From Verrucomicrobiota bacterium (lineage in GTDB: Bacteria > Verrucomicrobiota > Verrucomicrobiia > Opitutales > UBA953), in NCBI GenBank assembly GCA_004293385.1, contig RDYO01000098.1, forward strand, positions 1-8,806: a stretch of DNA of 8,806 nucleotides, in the 5' to 3' direction. A program made the position numbers and the translations under genes. The notes beneath the pieces are model-generated. The model had not been told where the DNA came from, did not search any database, and saw only the letters and a program-made list of their open reading frames with translations. Positions 1 through 8,460 of this stretch are shown here, piece by piece. Position 1 is the first letter of the stretch; the number at the start of each line of letters is the position of its first letter.

Positions 1-1181
1 CCGGTCACCGGCTTCAGCTGGGCGGCGGCGGGCACGGCCGGATCGGCCGTCACGAGGTCGACCTTGGCCGGCGCGTTGCCGGTCACGGTGATCTCGAGCG
101 GGGTGAACTCCAGTCGGCTGAAGGTCTTCGTCGCGGGATCGAACGTGGCGAGCCGGACGGCGGGAGTGCGCAGCTTGCCCGGCAGACGCGGCACGAGCGT
201 GTAGACGAACATGCGCTGGTCTTCCGCGTGGCGGCGGCGCTCGGTGGCCGGGAGCACGTCCCAGGTCTCGTCGCCTTTCAGCTCCGGCGGCAGGATGCGA
301 TCGAGGTTGCCGTCGCCGGTCAGGATCGCGCGCAGGCGGATGGGCTCGCCGACCTCAGGCTTGTCCTTCGAGACCTGCAGGCCTTCGGCGACGAAGCGGC
401 CGATGGCGCCGCTCCACTCGGGCGGGCGGCCGCGTTCCGGCACGTGCGCGACCGTGAGGCGTCGACGGAAGGCGAAGGGCCGGTCGCGCCCGCCTTGGTT
501 GAAGGCATTGGCTTCGCCGTTCTGCACCAGCATGATGCCGTTGAGGGAGAATTCGCCCGCGCCCTCCCGGATCGGCGTCAGGTCGAAGGTCGTCTGCAGG
601 CCCTGGCCAAGGGCGTCGGGCAGCGGCTGACGTTCGGCGGTGACCGCCATCGAGAAACCTTCGGCGAGCGACTCGAGCCCGTAGCTCGCGACGACCGCTT
701 CGTCTTCGCCGCCCCGCATGCGGATGGCGCCGCGGACGAGTTCGCCCACGTAGAAGACGCGGTCGGGGAGGACGAGTTCGGCCCGGGCCTGGGCTTCGCG
801 GCGGAAGGTGACCTGGTCGCTGACGCGCAGGCGGATCTCCGGCACGACCACGACCTTGCGGGCGAAGCGCAGGTTGAAGGAAGGGATGACGTGTTCGCCG
901 AGCTGTTCGGGGGCGACGCCCGAGAAGTTGAAGGTGGCCTCGTTGGAGTCGGGCCGGATGATCTGGCCGGACAGGCGCAGGGCCATGCCGCGCGGCGGCT
1001 TGATCTCGCGGCTGATGAACTGCGCCCCGCCGAGCACGACGTCGGACTCGACCATGATCTGGAGGCGGAACGGCTGACCCGGCGCGGTCACGCGCGGGGT
1101 GATCTCCCAGTTGACGCGGTCCTCCGCGCGGGCGAGGAGCCCGAGGCAAAGCACGACGCAGACGGAGAGGAAGCGGCGCAT
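1..1181 (-). CDS. batD: BatD family protein, N-terminal 393 codons (3' end outside window)
   Basis: Translating the minus strand from the ATG at 1181 gives 393 codons plus two bases with no stop before the edge, so the gene is cut by the window. Residues 1-19 form a Sec signal peptide: basic MRR, a hydrophobic stretch, and a likely cleavage after ARA. The rest is beta-rich with no catalytic motif, as expected of the exported BatD 'oxygen tolerance' family. Around residues 255-300 a segment (PPEWSGAIGRF, then VGEPIRLRAILTGDGNLDRILPPEL) resembles the Ig-like repeat of BatD, including the GxGNL turn. BatD proteins normally end in a membrane span, which would lie beyond the edge. The gene starts 1 nt after the batC stop. 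It is the only gene here with a recognisable Shine-Dalgarno match, AAGGA 8 nt before ATG. Family assignment is strong; the molecular role of BatD is not established. Confidence 0.88.
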   Translation of the reverse strand, partial: MRRFLSVCVVLCLGLLARAEDRVNWEITPRVTAPGQPFRLQIMVESDVVLGGAQFISREIKPPRGMALRLSGQIIRPDSNEATFNFSGVAPEQLGEHVIPSFNLRFARKVVVVPEIRLRVSDQVTFRREAQARAELVLPDRVFYVGELVRGAIRMRGGEDEAVVASYGLESLAEGFSMAVTAERQPLPDALGQGLQTTFDLTPIREGAGEFSLNGIMLVQNGEANAFNQGGRDRPFAFRRRLTVAHVPERGRPPEWSGAIGRFVAEGLQVSKDKPEVGEPIRLRAILTGDGNLDRILPPELKGDETWDVLPATERRRHAEDQRMFVYTLVPRLPGKLRTPAVRLATFDPATKTFSRLEFTPLEITVTGNAPAKVDLVTADPAVPAAAQLKPVT

Positions 1182-1182
1182 C

Positions 1183-2154
1183 TCAGTAGTCCTTACCTTT
1201 CTTGTCCTTGGGCTTGCCGCCGCTGCCGCCCTTGCCGTCCTGCTGGCCGGCGGGCATCTTGCGGCCGAATTCGTTCTTCAGGCCTTCGAGCGAACCGCGG
1301 GCCTCCTGTTCGGTCATCTTCTCTTCCTTGCCCTCCTCGCCTTTCTTGTCGCTGCCGGAACGGGGCTTCGGCTTGCGGCGTTCGGGCGGGAGGAAATCTT
1401 CTTCTTCATCCTCGTCGCCGCTTTCCGCTTCAGGCGGGAGCTTGTCGTCGGGGATGCGCTTCACCAGCTCGCGGATGACGTCGCGCAGCTCTTCGAGCTT
1501 CTTGCGCTGGGCCTCGATGGCCTCGTCGAGCGCGACGGTCTCGCGGCGCAGGGCGCGGAGGAGTTCCTCGACGGCTTCGGCGTTGGCCTTGCCCTGGGCG
1601 TCGGCGGCGTCGAGTTCGTGCGCCCCGCGGAAGTCGCCGACCGAACGCGTCCAGAGGGCGATGACGCCGGAGCGCTTGGTGACCATCGCCTCTTCCTTCG
1701 GGATGAGCTTCTTGATGGTGCGGTACGTGTTCATGCCGCCGCCGAGCGCGGCCGTCGCGGGGACGTAGTCCGGCTCGCGGCCTTCGGCCTTCGCCTTGTC
1801 GAGCAGCTCGATCTGATCCTTCATGTCCGAGATGTCGGCGTCGGCCGCCTCGAGGTAGGAGCGCGCGATGGAAAGTTCGGTGACGTCGCCGGCCGTGCGG
1901 CCGCCGAGGCCGGCCTTGCCCTTGCCGAATCGTACGTGGCCGAGGTTGTGCAGGGCCGGCGGACGGAGGGGGTCGTCATCCCGGCCGAGCGAGGCCCGCA
2001 GGGCTTCTTCGGCGCCGGCCAGGTCGCCTTCGGCGAGTCGCCGCGTGCCTCGGTTATGCAGTTCGCGCGCGTCGAGGCCGGCGAGCGGGTCGGTGACTTT
2101 CTCGGCGCCGCGGGCGGCGGATACGAACAGCAGGAGGGCGAGCAGGGTTCTCAT
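1183..2154 (-). CDS. batC: BatC-like exported TPR protein with charged tail
   Basis: The 323-aa product starts with a signal peptide (MRTLLALLLFVSAARGA, likely cleaved near residue 17), which fixes the start at 2154 instead of the earlier in-frame start at 2229. Residues 30-75 form TPR-like helices (ELHNRGTRRLAEGDLAGAEEAL, then ALHNLGHVRFGKG). A second TPR-like unit lies at 163-197 (LWTRSVGDFRGAHELDAADAQ, then NAEAVEEL), followed by a probable coiled coil to about 233. Residues 243-253 are an acidic run and 258-323 a Lys/Gly/Glu-rich disordered tail. Within that tail, MTEQEARGSLEGLKNE resembles the short helix found near the C-terminus of Bat TPR proteins. About 85 residues (78-162) between the TPR units are unassigned. 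The start overlaps the batB stop by 4 nt (ATGA). The likely role is protein-protein interaction outside the inner membrane beside BatA/BatB; no enzyme activity is suggested. Confidence 0.82.
   Translation of the reverse strand: MRTLLALLLFVSAARGAEKVTDPLAGLDARELHNRGTRRLAEGDLAGAEEALRASLGRDDDPLRPPALHNLGHVRFGKGKAGLGGRTAGDVTELSIARSYLEAADADISDMKDQIELLDKAKAEGREPDYVPATAALGGGMNTYRTIKKLIPKEEAMVTKRSGVIALWTRSVGDFRGAHELDAADAQGKANAEAVEELLRALRRETVALDEAIEAQRKKLEELRDVIRELVKRIPDDKLPPEAESGDEDEEEDFLPPERRKPKPRSGSDKKGEEGKEEKMTEQEARGSLEGLKNEFGRKMPAGQQDGKGGSGGKPKDKKGKDY
1190..1194 (-). promoter_or_regulatory. Shine-Dalgarno-like site for batD
   Basis: The minus strand reads AAGGA here, inside the last codons of batC, with 8 nt to the batD ATG. 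This spacing and sequence fit pairing with the 16S rRNA tail. No comparable site precedes the other starts in the window, so this one supports the chosen batD start at 1181. Confidence 0.5.
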
Positions 2155-3164
2155 GGCGTGGTCGGGCGGCGGCGGGTGGAGAGAAGGGATTCGGCGACCA
2201 GCAGGAGGAGGGCGAGCCCCAGGAACCATTCTTCGCGGGGGATGCCTTGGCGGCCGGCGCCGCGTTCGTCGGTGCCCGCCTGGATGGCGAGGCGGAGGGC
2301 TTCCATGCCTTCGCCGGCCTGGCCGAGCCGCACGAAGCGCCCGCCGGTGGCTTCGGCGACCTCGCCGAGGGTCTTCTCGTCGAGGCGGCTGAGGACTTCT
2401 TCGCCGGCCGCGTCCTTCAGCGTCTCGATCGAGCCCGTCTCGCCGATGACGCGGATCGGGCCGCCCGAAGGCGTGCCGACGCCCACGGCGTGCACGACGA
2501 GCCCCTTGCGTTTGAGCTTCTTCGCCATCTCGACGCCGCCGGACTCAAGGTCTTCGCCGTCGGTGAGCAGGATGAGCAGCTTGCGGTTGCGGTTGGAGTA
2601 GAAGGCCAGCTCGGCTTCTTCGACGGCGCGGCCGAGGTCGGTGCCGCTCACCTGGATGCTGGTCGTATCGGTCTCTTCCAGCGTACGGAAGAAGGCGTCG
2701 TAGTCGCGCGTGAGCGGGCACTGCAGGAAGGCCTGGCCGGCGAAGGCGATCAGCCCGACGTTGCCGGTGCCCTTCCGGCGGACGAAGCCGGCGATCGCGG
2801 CCTTGGCGCGCGCGAGCCGCGTCGGGCTCATGTCGGCGACGAGCATCGATTTCGAGACATCGAGGGCGAAGACCACGTCCTCGGTCGCGCCTTTCTGCTT
2901 GGTCTCTTCGACGCCCCAGCGCGGGCCGGCGAAGCAGGCCACGAGGAGGGCGAAGGCGGCCGCGAGCGCGGCGTCCTTGGTGAGCCGGCGCGCGGCGGAG
3001 AAGCCGGACACCAGCCGTCCGAGCAGCGTCGCGGAGGCGAAGCCGGTGAGTCCTTGGCGGCGGCGGTGCTCCGTCCAGCGCAACGCGAGGAAGAGGATCA
3101 GCCCCGCGGCGGCGGCGACCCAGAGGAGGCGCGGGTCTTCGAAATGCGGGTCAGTGAGGTCCAT
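2151..3164 (-). CDS. batB: BatB-like membrane-anchored VWA protein
   Basis: The 337-aa protein has the BatA/BatB plan: membrane spans near residues 13-29 and 64-79, a von Willebrand factor A domain from about 96 to 280, and a last span near 313-328. The metal-ion-dependent adhesion site is complete: DVSKS (D102, S104, S106), the threonine of SGTDLG (T175) and the aspartate of TDGED (D202). The stretch after the MIDAS (SPTRLARAKAAI, then GLIAFAGQAFLQCPLT) is typical of BatB. The VWA domain should lie between spans 2 and 3, on the outer face of the inner membrane. It presumably binds a partner through Mg2+, with MoxR acting on the complex; this is family knowledge, not visible here. The ATG is 3 nt after the batA stop with no Shine-Dalgarno, suggesting coupled translation. 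Length is normal for the family. Confidence 0.92.
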   Translation of the reverse strand: MDLTDPHFEDPRLLWVAAAAGLILFLALRWTEHRRRQGLTGFASATLLGRLVSGFSAARRLTKDAALAAAFALLVACFAGPRWGVEETKQKGATEDVVFALDVSKSMLVADMSPTRLARAKAAIAGFVRRKGTGNVGLIAFAGQAFLQCPLTRDYDAFFRTLEETDTTSIQVSGTDLGRAVEEAELAFYSNRNRKLLILLTDGEDLESGGVEMAKKLKRKGLVVHAVGVGTPSGGPIRVIGETGSIETLKDAAGEEVLSRLDEKTLGEVAEATGGRFVRLGQAGEGMEALRLAIQAGTDERGAGRQGIPREEWFLGLALLLLVAESLLSTRRRPTTP

Positions 3165-3167
3165 GGC

Positions 3168-4211
3168 TCAGGGCGCGCGGGGCCGCAGGACGGCCCAGCC
3201 GATTTCGGCGAGGAGGAGGAGGGCGGCGAGGCCGACCCAGATGAGGCGGTGGCTTTCGTAGACGACGGATTCGCGGAAGCGCACCTCGGTGCGTTCGAGG
3301 CGGTCGATCTCCTCGTACACGCGGCCGAGCTGGGCCTGGTCGAGCGCGCGGTAGAAGCGGCCGTCGGCGATCTTGGCCATCTTGGCGAGCATCACGTAGT
3401 TCGCCGGGTTGATGGTCTGCATCGGGATCGTCCGGCCGAGGGCGTCGCGGTAGAGCTGGCCCGTGCGCGTGTCGAAGCGCGGCAGGACGGTCGGCTCGTC
3501 CTTGCCGAGGCCGATGCAGTAGAGGCGGATACCGAGGGCGGCGGCGAGCTCGGCGGCGGGCACGGGCAGGATGGCCTTGCTCATGTTGTCGTCGCCGTCG
3601 GTGAGCAGGATGATGACCTTCGAGCGACGGCCCTTGATGTTCTTCATCCGGTCGACGGCCATGGCGAGGCCTTCGCCGATCGCGGTGCCGGTCTCCTGGA
3701 TGCTGCCGATGTGCATGCGGTCGATGCCTTTCTCGACCCAGATCTTGTTGATCGTGAGCGGGCTCAGCAGGTAGGGCTTGCCCGAGAAGACCACGGCGCC
3801 GATGCGGTCGTCGGGGCGTCGCGCGAGGAAGTCGTAGATCACCTTCTGGCTGGCCTGCCAGCGCGTCACCTCGTCGCGCGCGGTGCTCATGTCCAAGGCC
3901 ATCATCGACCACGAAAGGTCGACCACGAGCATGATGTCCACGCCTTCGGCTTCGCGCTCGATCTCTTTGTTCGCCGTGCGCGGTCCGGCGATGGCGACCA
4001 CGAGGAGGATCGCCGTCAGCAGGCGGAGGAAGAGGCTCAGCCGACCGGCGCGTTCACGGACGGGACGGCCGACCGCGCCGAGCAGCGTGGTGTCGGGGTA
4101 GAGCACCGCGGCGGCCCGGCCGATGCGTCCGCGCAGCCAGGCGTAGACCGGGACGAGCGCGAGGAGGAGGAGCGCCCAAGGGTACTGGAAATCGAAGCCG
4201 AAGAGTTCCAT
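3168..4211 (-). CDS. batA: BatA-like membrane-anchored VWA protein
   Basis: The 347-aa protein has spans at about 11-27, 58-76 and 324-341. Residues 6-14 (FDFQYPWAL) match the aromatic/proline start common in BatA proteins. The VWA domain runs from about 91 to 300. Its MIDAS is DLSWS (D98, S100, S102), with T176 in ETGTAIGEG and D205 in LLTDGDD. The residue between the two serines is Trp, where Gly, Arg or Lys is more usual; the metal ligands themselves are intact. The ATG overlaps the stop of the preceding DUF4381-like gene by one base (TGATG). BatA and BatB are paralogues and probably work as a pair at the inner membrane with MoxR. The A/B labels rest on order and on general resemblance to the family pair, so they could be swapped in another scheme. 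Confidence 0.92.
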   Translation of the reverse strand: MELFGFDFQYPWALLLLALVPVYAWLRGRIGRAAAVLYPDTTLLGAVGRPVRERAGRLSLFLRLLTAILLVVAIAGPRTANKEIEREAEGVDIMLVVDLSWSMMALDMSTARDEVTRWQASQKVIYDFLARRPDDRIGAVVFSGKPYLLSPLTINKIWVEKGIDRMHIGSIQETGTAIGEGLAMAVDRMKNIKGRRSKVIILLTDGDDNMSKAILPVPAAELAAALGIRLYCIGLGKDEPTVLPRFDTRTGQLYRDALGRTIPMQTINPANYVMLAKMAKIADGRFYRALDQAQLGRVYEEIDRLERTEVRFRESVVYESHRLIWVGLAALLLLAEIGWAVLRPRAP

Positions 4212-4846
4212 CAGGCTTGGTCACGCCGGGGCAGCGGCGGAGGCACGGGGAGAGGCGGCGGCGTCGGCAAGGGCGGCGGGGTCGCCTGGGCGGTCGTGGC
4301 GACCGGGATGACGCTTCCGAGGGAGGTGTTCGCGAACACGATCGGCGGCGGCGTGGGCCGGGCGAAGGTCCGGCGGGCGTCTTCGACGCGGCGGGCGGCT
4401 TCGCGCACGCCGGCGATCAGCAACGAGGTCTCCAGTCCGGCGCCGGCGAACTTCGCGGCGTCGGCGCTGCGGAGCGCGGCGGCCAGCGGCTGGCGCGCGG
4501 GCAGGAAGACCGGGATGACGCCCGTCACCGTCAGCAGTTCTTCGGTGGCGAGCGAAGGCAGGGCGCGCGCGTCGACGGCGAAAAGGTAGCCGCGGAAAGC
4601 GTGCGTGACGCGGACCACCGCGGCGGCGGCCGGCAGCGACTCGGCGGCGGTGAGTTCGGCTTCGAGCTGGGCGTGGGGCGGCCGCGCGGCCGGGGCGCGA
4701 CGGAGGAGGCGGACGGCGACGAGCGCGACGACGGCGAGGCAGAGGACGCCGAGCACGGCGGCGCCCCAGTAGGAAGACCAGAAGCCGGGCGGCACCTCGG
4801 CCTTGGGGCCGAGCAGCGTGAACGGGATGTCTTCGGCGGGAGGCAT
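4211..4846 (-). CDS. DUF4381-like single-span membrane protein with proline-rich tail
   Basis: The 211-aa protein lies between DUF58 and batA, the usual place for DUF4381-type genes in MoxR/VWA clusters. Residues 1-25 form a short N-terminal segment with PPGFWSSYW before one span at about 27-48 and a basic flank (RLLRRAP), suggesting the C-terminal part is cytoplasmic. The following helical region carries features recalled from this group: FRGYLF near 84-89, ALPSLATEEL at 95-104 and DAAKFAGA at 129-136. The tail (164-206) is unusually proline-rich, with three adjacent xPPPLP units at 189-206. The start shares one base with the DUF58 stop (TGATG) and the stop shares one base with the batA start (TGATG again). 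Function is unknown; it may bridge the cytoplasmic MoxR/DUF58 side and the membrane VWA proteins. Assignment rests on position, architecture and a few motifs. Confidence 0.7.
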   Translation of the reverse strand: MPPAEDIPFTLLGPKAEVPPGFWSSYWGAAVLGVLCLAVVALVAVRLLRRAPAARPPHAQLEAELTAAESLPAAAAVVRVTHAFRGYLFAVDARALPSLATEELLTVTGVIPVFLPARQPLAAALRSADAAKFAGAGLETSLLIAGVREAARRVEDARRTFARPTPPPIVFANTSLGSVIPVATTAQATPPPLPTPPPLPVPPPLPRRDQA

Positions 4847-5754
4847 CAGCGGCGGCGCCGGCGGCGTTCGAAGAAACGGGCGAGGGTCGGCGCCACGGCG
4901 GCGCCTGGGTCGAGGCGGGCGACGTCGGTGCCGGCGCGGCCGAGGAGGGCGGCCGTCTCGGTCAGGCGGGCTTCGGCTTGGACCGCGAAAGCCTGGCGCA
5001 CGGCGAACGAACTCGTGTCGACTTCGCGGATCTCGCCGGTCTCGGCGTCTTCGAGGGCCACCACGCCGACGTCCGGCAGGACGCGCTCGCGTTCATCGAC
5101 GAGCTGCACGCACGCGGTGTCGTGGCGGGAGTTCAGTTCGGCGAGCGCCGCGGCCATCGCGTCGCCGCCTTCGGGGCCGGCGAGGAAGTCGGAGACCACG
5201 AAGACCATCGAACGACGGCGGAGCGCGCGGCCGAGGCGACGCATCGGCTGGACGAACGAAGTGCGGCGAGAGACGGGACGGAATTCGAGGACCTCGCGGA
5301 TGATCCGCAGCACGTGGCGGCGGCCTTTGCGCGGGGCGACCCAGAGCTCCTCACGGTCGGTGAAGAGCAGCAGCCCGACCTTGTCGCCGGCCTTGAGCGC
5401 GGACACCGCGAGGCAGGCGGCGACGTCGGCCGCGCGTTCGCGCAGGGTCTGTTCGCCCGAGCCGAAGCCGGCCGAGCCGGAGACGTCGACCGCGAGCACC
5501 AGCGTGAGCTCGCGCTCTTCGCGGTGCAGGCGGACGAACGGCTTGCCCGTGCGCGCGGTCACGTTCCAGTCCATCGCGCGCACGTCGTCGCCGGGGACGT
5601 ATTCGCGCAGCTCTTCGAAGTCGGTGCCGCGGCCCTTGAAGCGCGAGAGGTAGGCGCCGACCATCGCGTCGTTGACCTGGCGCAGGGCGACGATCTCGAC
5701 GCGCTGCGCGCGGCGGAGGGTCTCCTGCGGGTGGGTCGGGACGGGCGTGGCCAC
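4846..5754 (-). CDS. DUF58 protein with VWA-like domain
   Basis: The 302-aa product contains the DUF58 signature at about 40-64 (KGRGTDFEELREYVPGDD, then VRAMDWN). A VWA-like fold follows with DVSGS (D90, S92, S94) and VFVVSDF at 184-190. There is no membrane span or signal peptide, so this is a short cytoplasmic DUF58 of the type paired with MoxR. The start is GTG at 5754, 15 nt after the moxR stop. That moxR stop lies in the same frame and closes the reading frame upstream, and the first ATG is at residue 31, inside the conserved region (NDAMVGAYLSRFKGRG), so GTG is the only sensible choice. The C-terminus ends in FFE followed by six arginines. DUF58 proteins are thought to act as partners or substrates of the MoxR ATPase; the biochemical role is not settled. 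Confidence 0.93.
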   Translation of the reverse strand: MATPVPTHPQETLRRAQRVEIVALRQVNDAMVGAYLSRFKGRGTDFEELREYVPGDDVRAMDWNVTARTGKPFVRLHREERELTLVLAVDVSGSAGFGSGEQTLRERAADVAACLAVSALKAGDKVGLLLFTDREELWVAPRKGRRHVLRIIREVLEFRPVSRRTSFVQPMRRLGRALRRRSMVFVVSDFLAGPEGGDAMAAALAELNSRHDTACVQLVDERERVLPDVGVVALEDAETGEIREVDTSSFAVRQAFAVQAEARLTETAALLGRAGTDVARLDPGAAVAPTLARFFERRRRRR

Positions 5755-5769
5755 GGTCGCCGGGCGGGC

Positions 5770-6738
<969 letters not shown>

Positions 6739-6773
6739 AGGGGTGGGGAAGGGGCGCGCGGGGTGGCGCGTTC

Positions 6774-6815
6774 GGCGGTTCTCCGCCCACTTGTCAGCGT
6801 CCGGTCGGACCGGAC
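6774..6815 (-). terminator. Two GC stem-loops in the pyrG-moxR gap (weak terminator or processing site)
   Basis: The 88-bp gap holds two perfect small inverted repeats. One has arms at 6799-6805 and 6809-6815 (GTCCGGT/ACCGGAC, 3-nt loop), 11 nt after the pyrG stop. The other has arms at 6774-6778 and 6783-6787 (GGCGG/CCGCC, 4-nt loop). Neither is followed by a U-run on the minus strand, so neither is a standard intrinsic terminator. They could pause polymerase, protect a processed 3' end of pyrG mRNA or partly separate pyrG from the Bat cluster. I see no convincing sigma-70 promoter in the gap, so moxR may rely on read-through or on a promoter inside pyrG. Confidence 0.35.
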
Positions 6816-6826
6816 TTGTCTCCGAT

Positions 6827-8428
6827 TTAGCAGGACAACCGGGACTTCTCAACCGCCGCCTTCACAAAAGCGGCGAAGAGGGGGTGGGCGCGGTCCGGGC
6901 GGGACTTGAATTCCGGGTGGTACTGGACCCCGACCATCCAGGGGTGGTCCTTGACCTCGACGATCTCGACCAGGCCGCTCTGGGGGTTGGTGCCCCCCAC
7001 GATCAGGCCGGCGGCCTCGAGCTTGGTCCGGTAGGCGTCGTTGTATTCGAAGCGGTGGCGGTGGCGTTCCTTGATGTTGTCCGTGCCGTAGGCGGCGCGG
7101 GAGCGGCTGCCCGGGGTCAGGGCGCAGTCGTAGGAGCCGAGGCGCATCGTGCCGCCCTTGGTCACCACGCTCTTCTGGGATTCCATCAGGTGGATCACCG
7201 GGTTCTTGGTCTCCGGCGCGAACTCGGTCGAATGGGCGTCCTTGAGGCCGAGCACGTTGCGGGCGAACTCGATCACCGTGATCTGCATGCCGAGGCAGAG
7301 GCCGTAGTACGGCACCTTGCGTTCGCGGGCGAACTTCGCGGCGATGATCTTGCCCTCGATGCCGCGGTTGCCGAAGCCGCCGGGGACGAGGATGCCGTCG
7401 AGGCCTTCGAGCGAAGCGGTGCCCTTGGTCTCGAGGTCTTCGGCGTCGATGCGCACGACTTCGACCGCGGTCTCGTTGGCGATGCCGCCGTGGGTGATGG
7501 ATTCGTAGACGGACTTATAAGCGTCCTGGAGCTCGATGTACTTGCCGACGACGCCCACGCGCACGCGGTGCTTCGGCTGCAGGAGGCGACGCACGATCTC
7601 GCGCCACGGGGAGATGTCGATCGGCTGGCACTGCAGGCCGAGGCGCTTGACGACGACTTCGTCCATGCGCTGTTCGGCGAGCTGCATCGGCAGTTCGTAG
7701 ATGGAGTGGTCGACGTCGCGGCATTCGAACACGCAGTCCAGGCCGACGTTGCAGTAGAGGGAGAGCTTCTGGCGGTTGTCTTCGCCGATCGGGCGGTCGG
7801 TGCGGCAGACGAGCAGGTCGGGCTGGATGCCGATCTCGCGGAGCTTGGCGACGGACTGCTGCGAGGGCTTCGTCTTGAGCTCGCCGGCGGCCTTGATGAA
7901 GGGCACCAGCGTGCAGTGCAGGAAGGCCACGTTCTCGCGGCCGGCGTCATGCTGGAACTGGCGGAGCGCCTCGAGGAAGGGCAGGCCTTCGATGTCTCCG
8001 GTCGTACCGCCGATCTCGGTGATGAGCACGTCGACCCCTTCGCCGCCCTTGAGGATGCGGTCCTTGATCTCATTGGTGACGTGCGGGATGACCTGCACGG
8101 TCTTGCCGAGGTAGTCGCCGCGGCGTTCCTTCTGGATGACGGTCTCGTAGACCTGGCCGGAGCTGAGGCTGTTGAGGCGGGAGAGCTCGCCCGAGGTGAA
8201 GCGTTCGTAGTGGCCGAGGTCGAGGTCGGTCTCGGCGCCGTCGTTGAGGACGTAGACCTCGCCGTGCTGGTAGGGGCTCATGGTGCCCGGATCGACGTTG
8301 AGGTACGGGTCGAACTTCTGGATGCGCACCTTCAGGCCCCGGCATTCGAGCAGGGCGCCCAGGGCGGCGGCGGTGAGGCCTTTGCCCAGGGAGGAGATGA
8401 CGCCGCCGGTGACGAAAATATACTTCAT
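6827..8428 (-). CDS. pyrG: CTP synthase (glutamine-hydrolysing)
   Basis: CTP synthase makes CTP from UTP, ATP and glutamine, the last step of pyrimidine nucleotide synthesis, in the cytoplasm. The 533-aa protein has normal length and both domains. The synthetase half (about 1-267) starts with MKYIFVTGGVISSLGKGLTA and its P-loop (SSLGKG, 12-17). Metal ligands D70 (in TDLDLGHYERF) and E138 (in ITEIGGTTGDIE) match E. coli D72 and E140. The class I glutamine amidotransferase half (about 290-530) has the PGGFGNRG oxyanion region (349-356), nucleophile C378 in GLCLGMQ, and H504 and E506 in YHPEF. The canonical N-terminus fixes the ATG at 8428. Its upstream 32 nt are mostly pyrimidine and contain no Shine-Dalgarno. 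A stem-loop with U-run lies at 8461-8502, so expression may be controlled in the leader. The stop is TAA at 6827-6829. Confidence 0.99.
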   Translation of the reverse strand: MKYIFVTGGVISSLGKGLTAAALGALLECRGLKVRIQKFDPYLNVDPGTMSPYQHGEVYVLNDGAETDLDLGHYERFTSGELSRLNSLSSGQVYETVIQKERRGDYLGKTVQVIPHVTNEIKDRILKGGEGVDVLITEIGGTTGDIEGLPFLEALRQFQHDAGRENVAFLHCTLVPFIKAAGELKTKPSQQSVAKLREIGIQPDLLVCRTDRPIGEDNRQKLSLYCNVGLDCVFECRDVDHSIYELPMQLAEQRMDEVVVKRLGLQCQPIDISPWREIVRRLLQPKHRVRVGVVGKYIELQDAYKSVYESITHGGIANETAVEVVRIDAEDLETKGTASLEGLDGILVPGGFGNRGIEGKIIAAKFARERKVPYYGLCLGMQITVIEFARNVLGLKDAHSTEFAPETKNPVIHLMESQKSVVTKGGTMRLGSYDCALTPGSRSRAAYGTDNIKERHRHRFEYNDAYRTKLEAAGLIVGGTNPQSGLVEIVEVKDHPWMVGVQYHPEFKSRPDRAHPLFAAFVKAAVEKSRLSC

Positions 8429-8460
8429 GGAAAGGTGGTCGGGAGGGCTGGGGAGCGGGT

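Noticed and set aside
2155..2229. Longer batC reading from 2229
   Set aside because: It would put 25 proline-rich residues in front of a clear signal peptide and overlap batB by 79 nt; the ATGA overlap start at 2154 is far better.
2247..4589. Plus-strand open frame of 780 codons antisense to batB, batA and the DUF4381-like gene
   Set aside because: It has Asp/Glu/Ala/Gly/Arg-rich low-complexity composition, no recognisable domain, and lies opposite three well-supported genes. High GC at third codon positions removes stops from the antisense frame.
6739..6852. Longer moxR reading from 6852
   Set aside because: It would overlap the pyrG 3' end by 26 nt and add 38 residues without MoxR similarity; family similarity begins right after the ATG at 6738.
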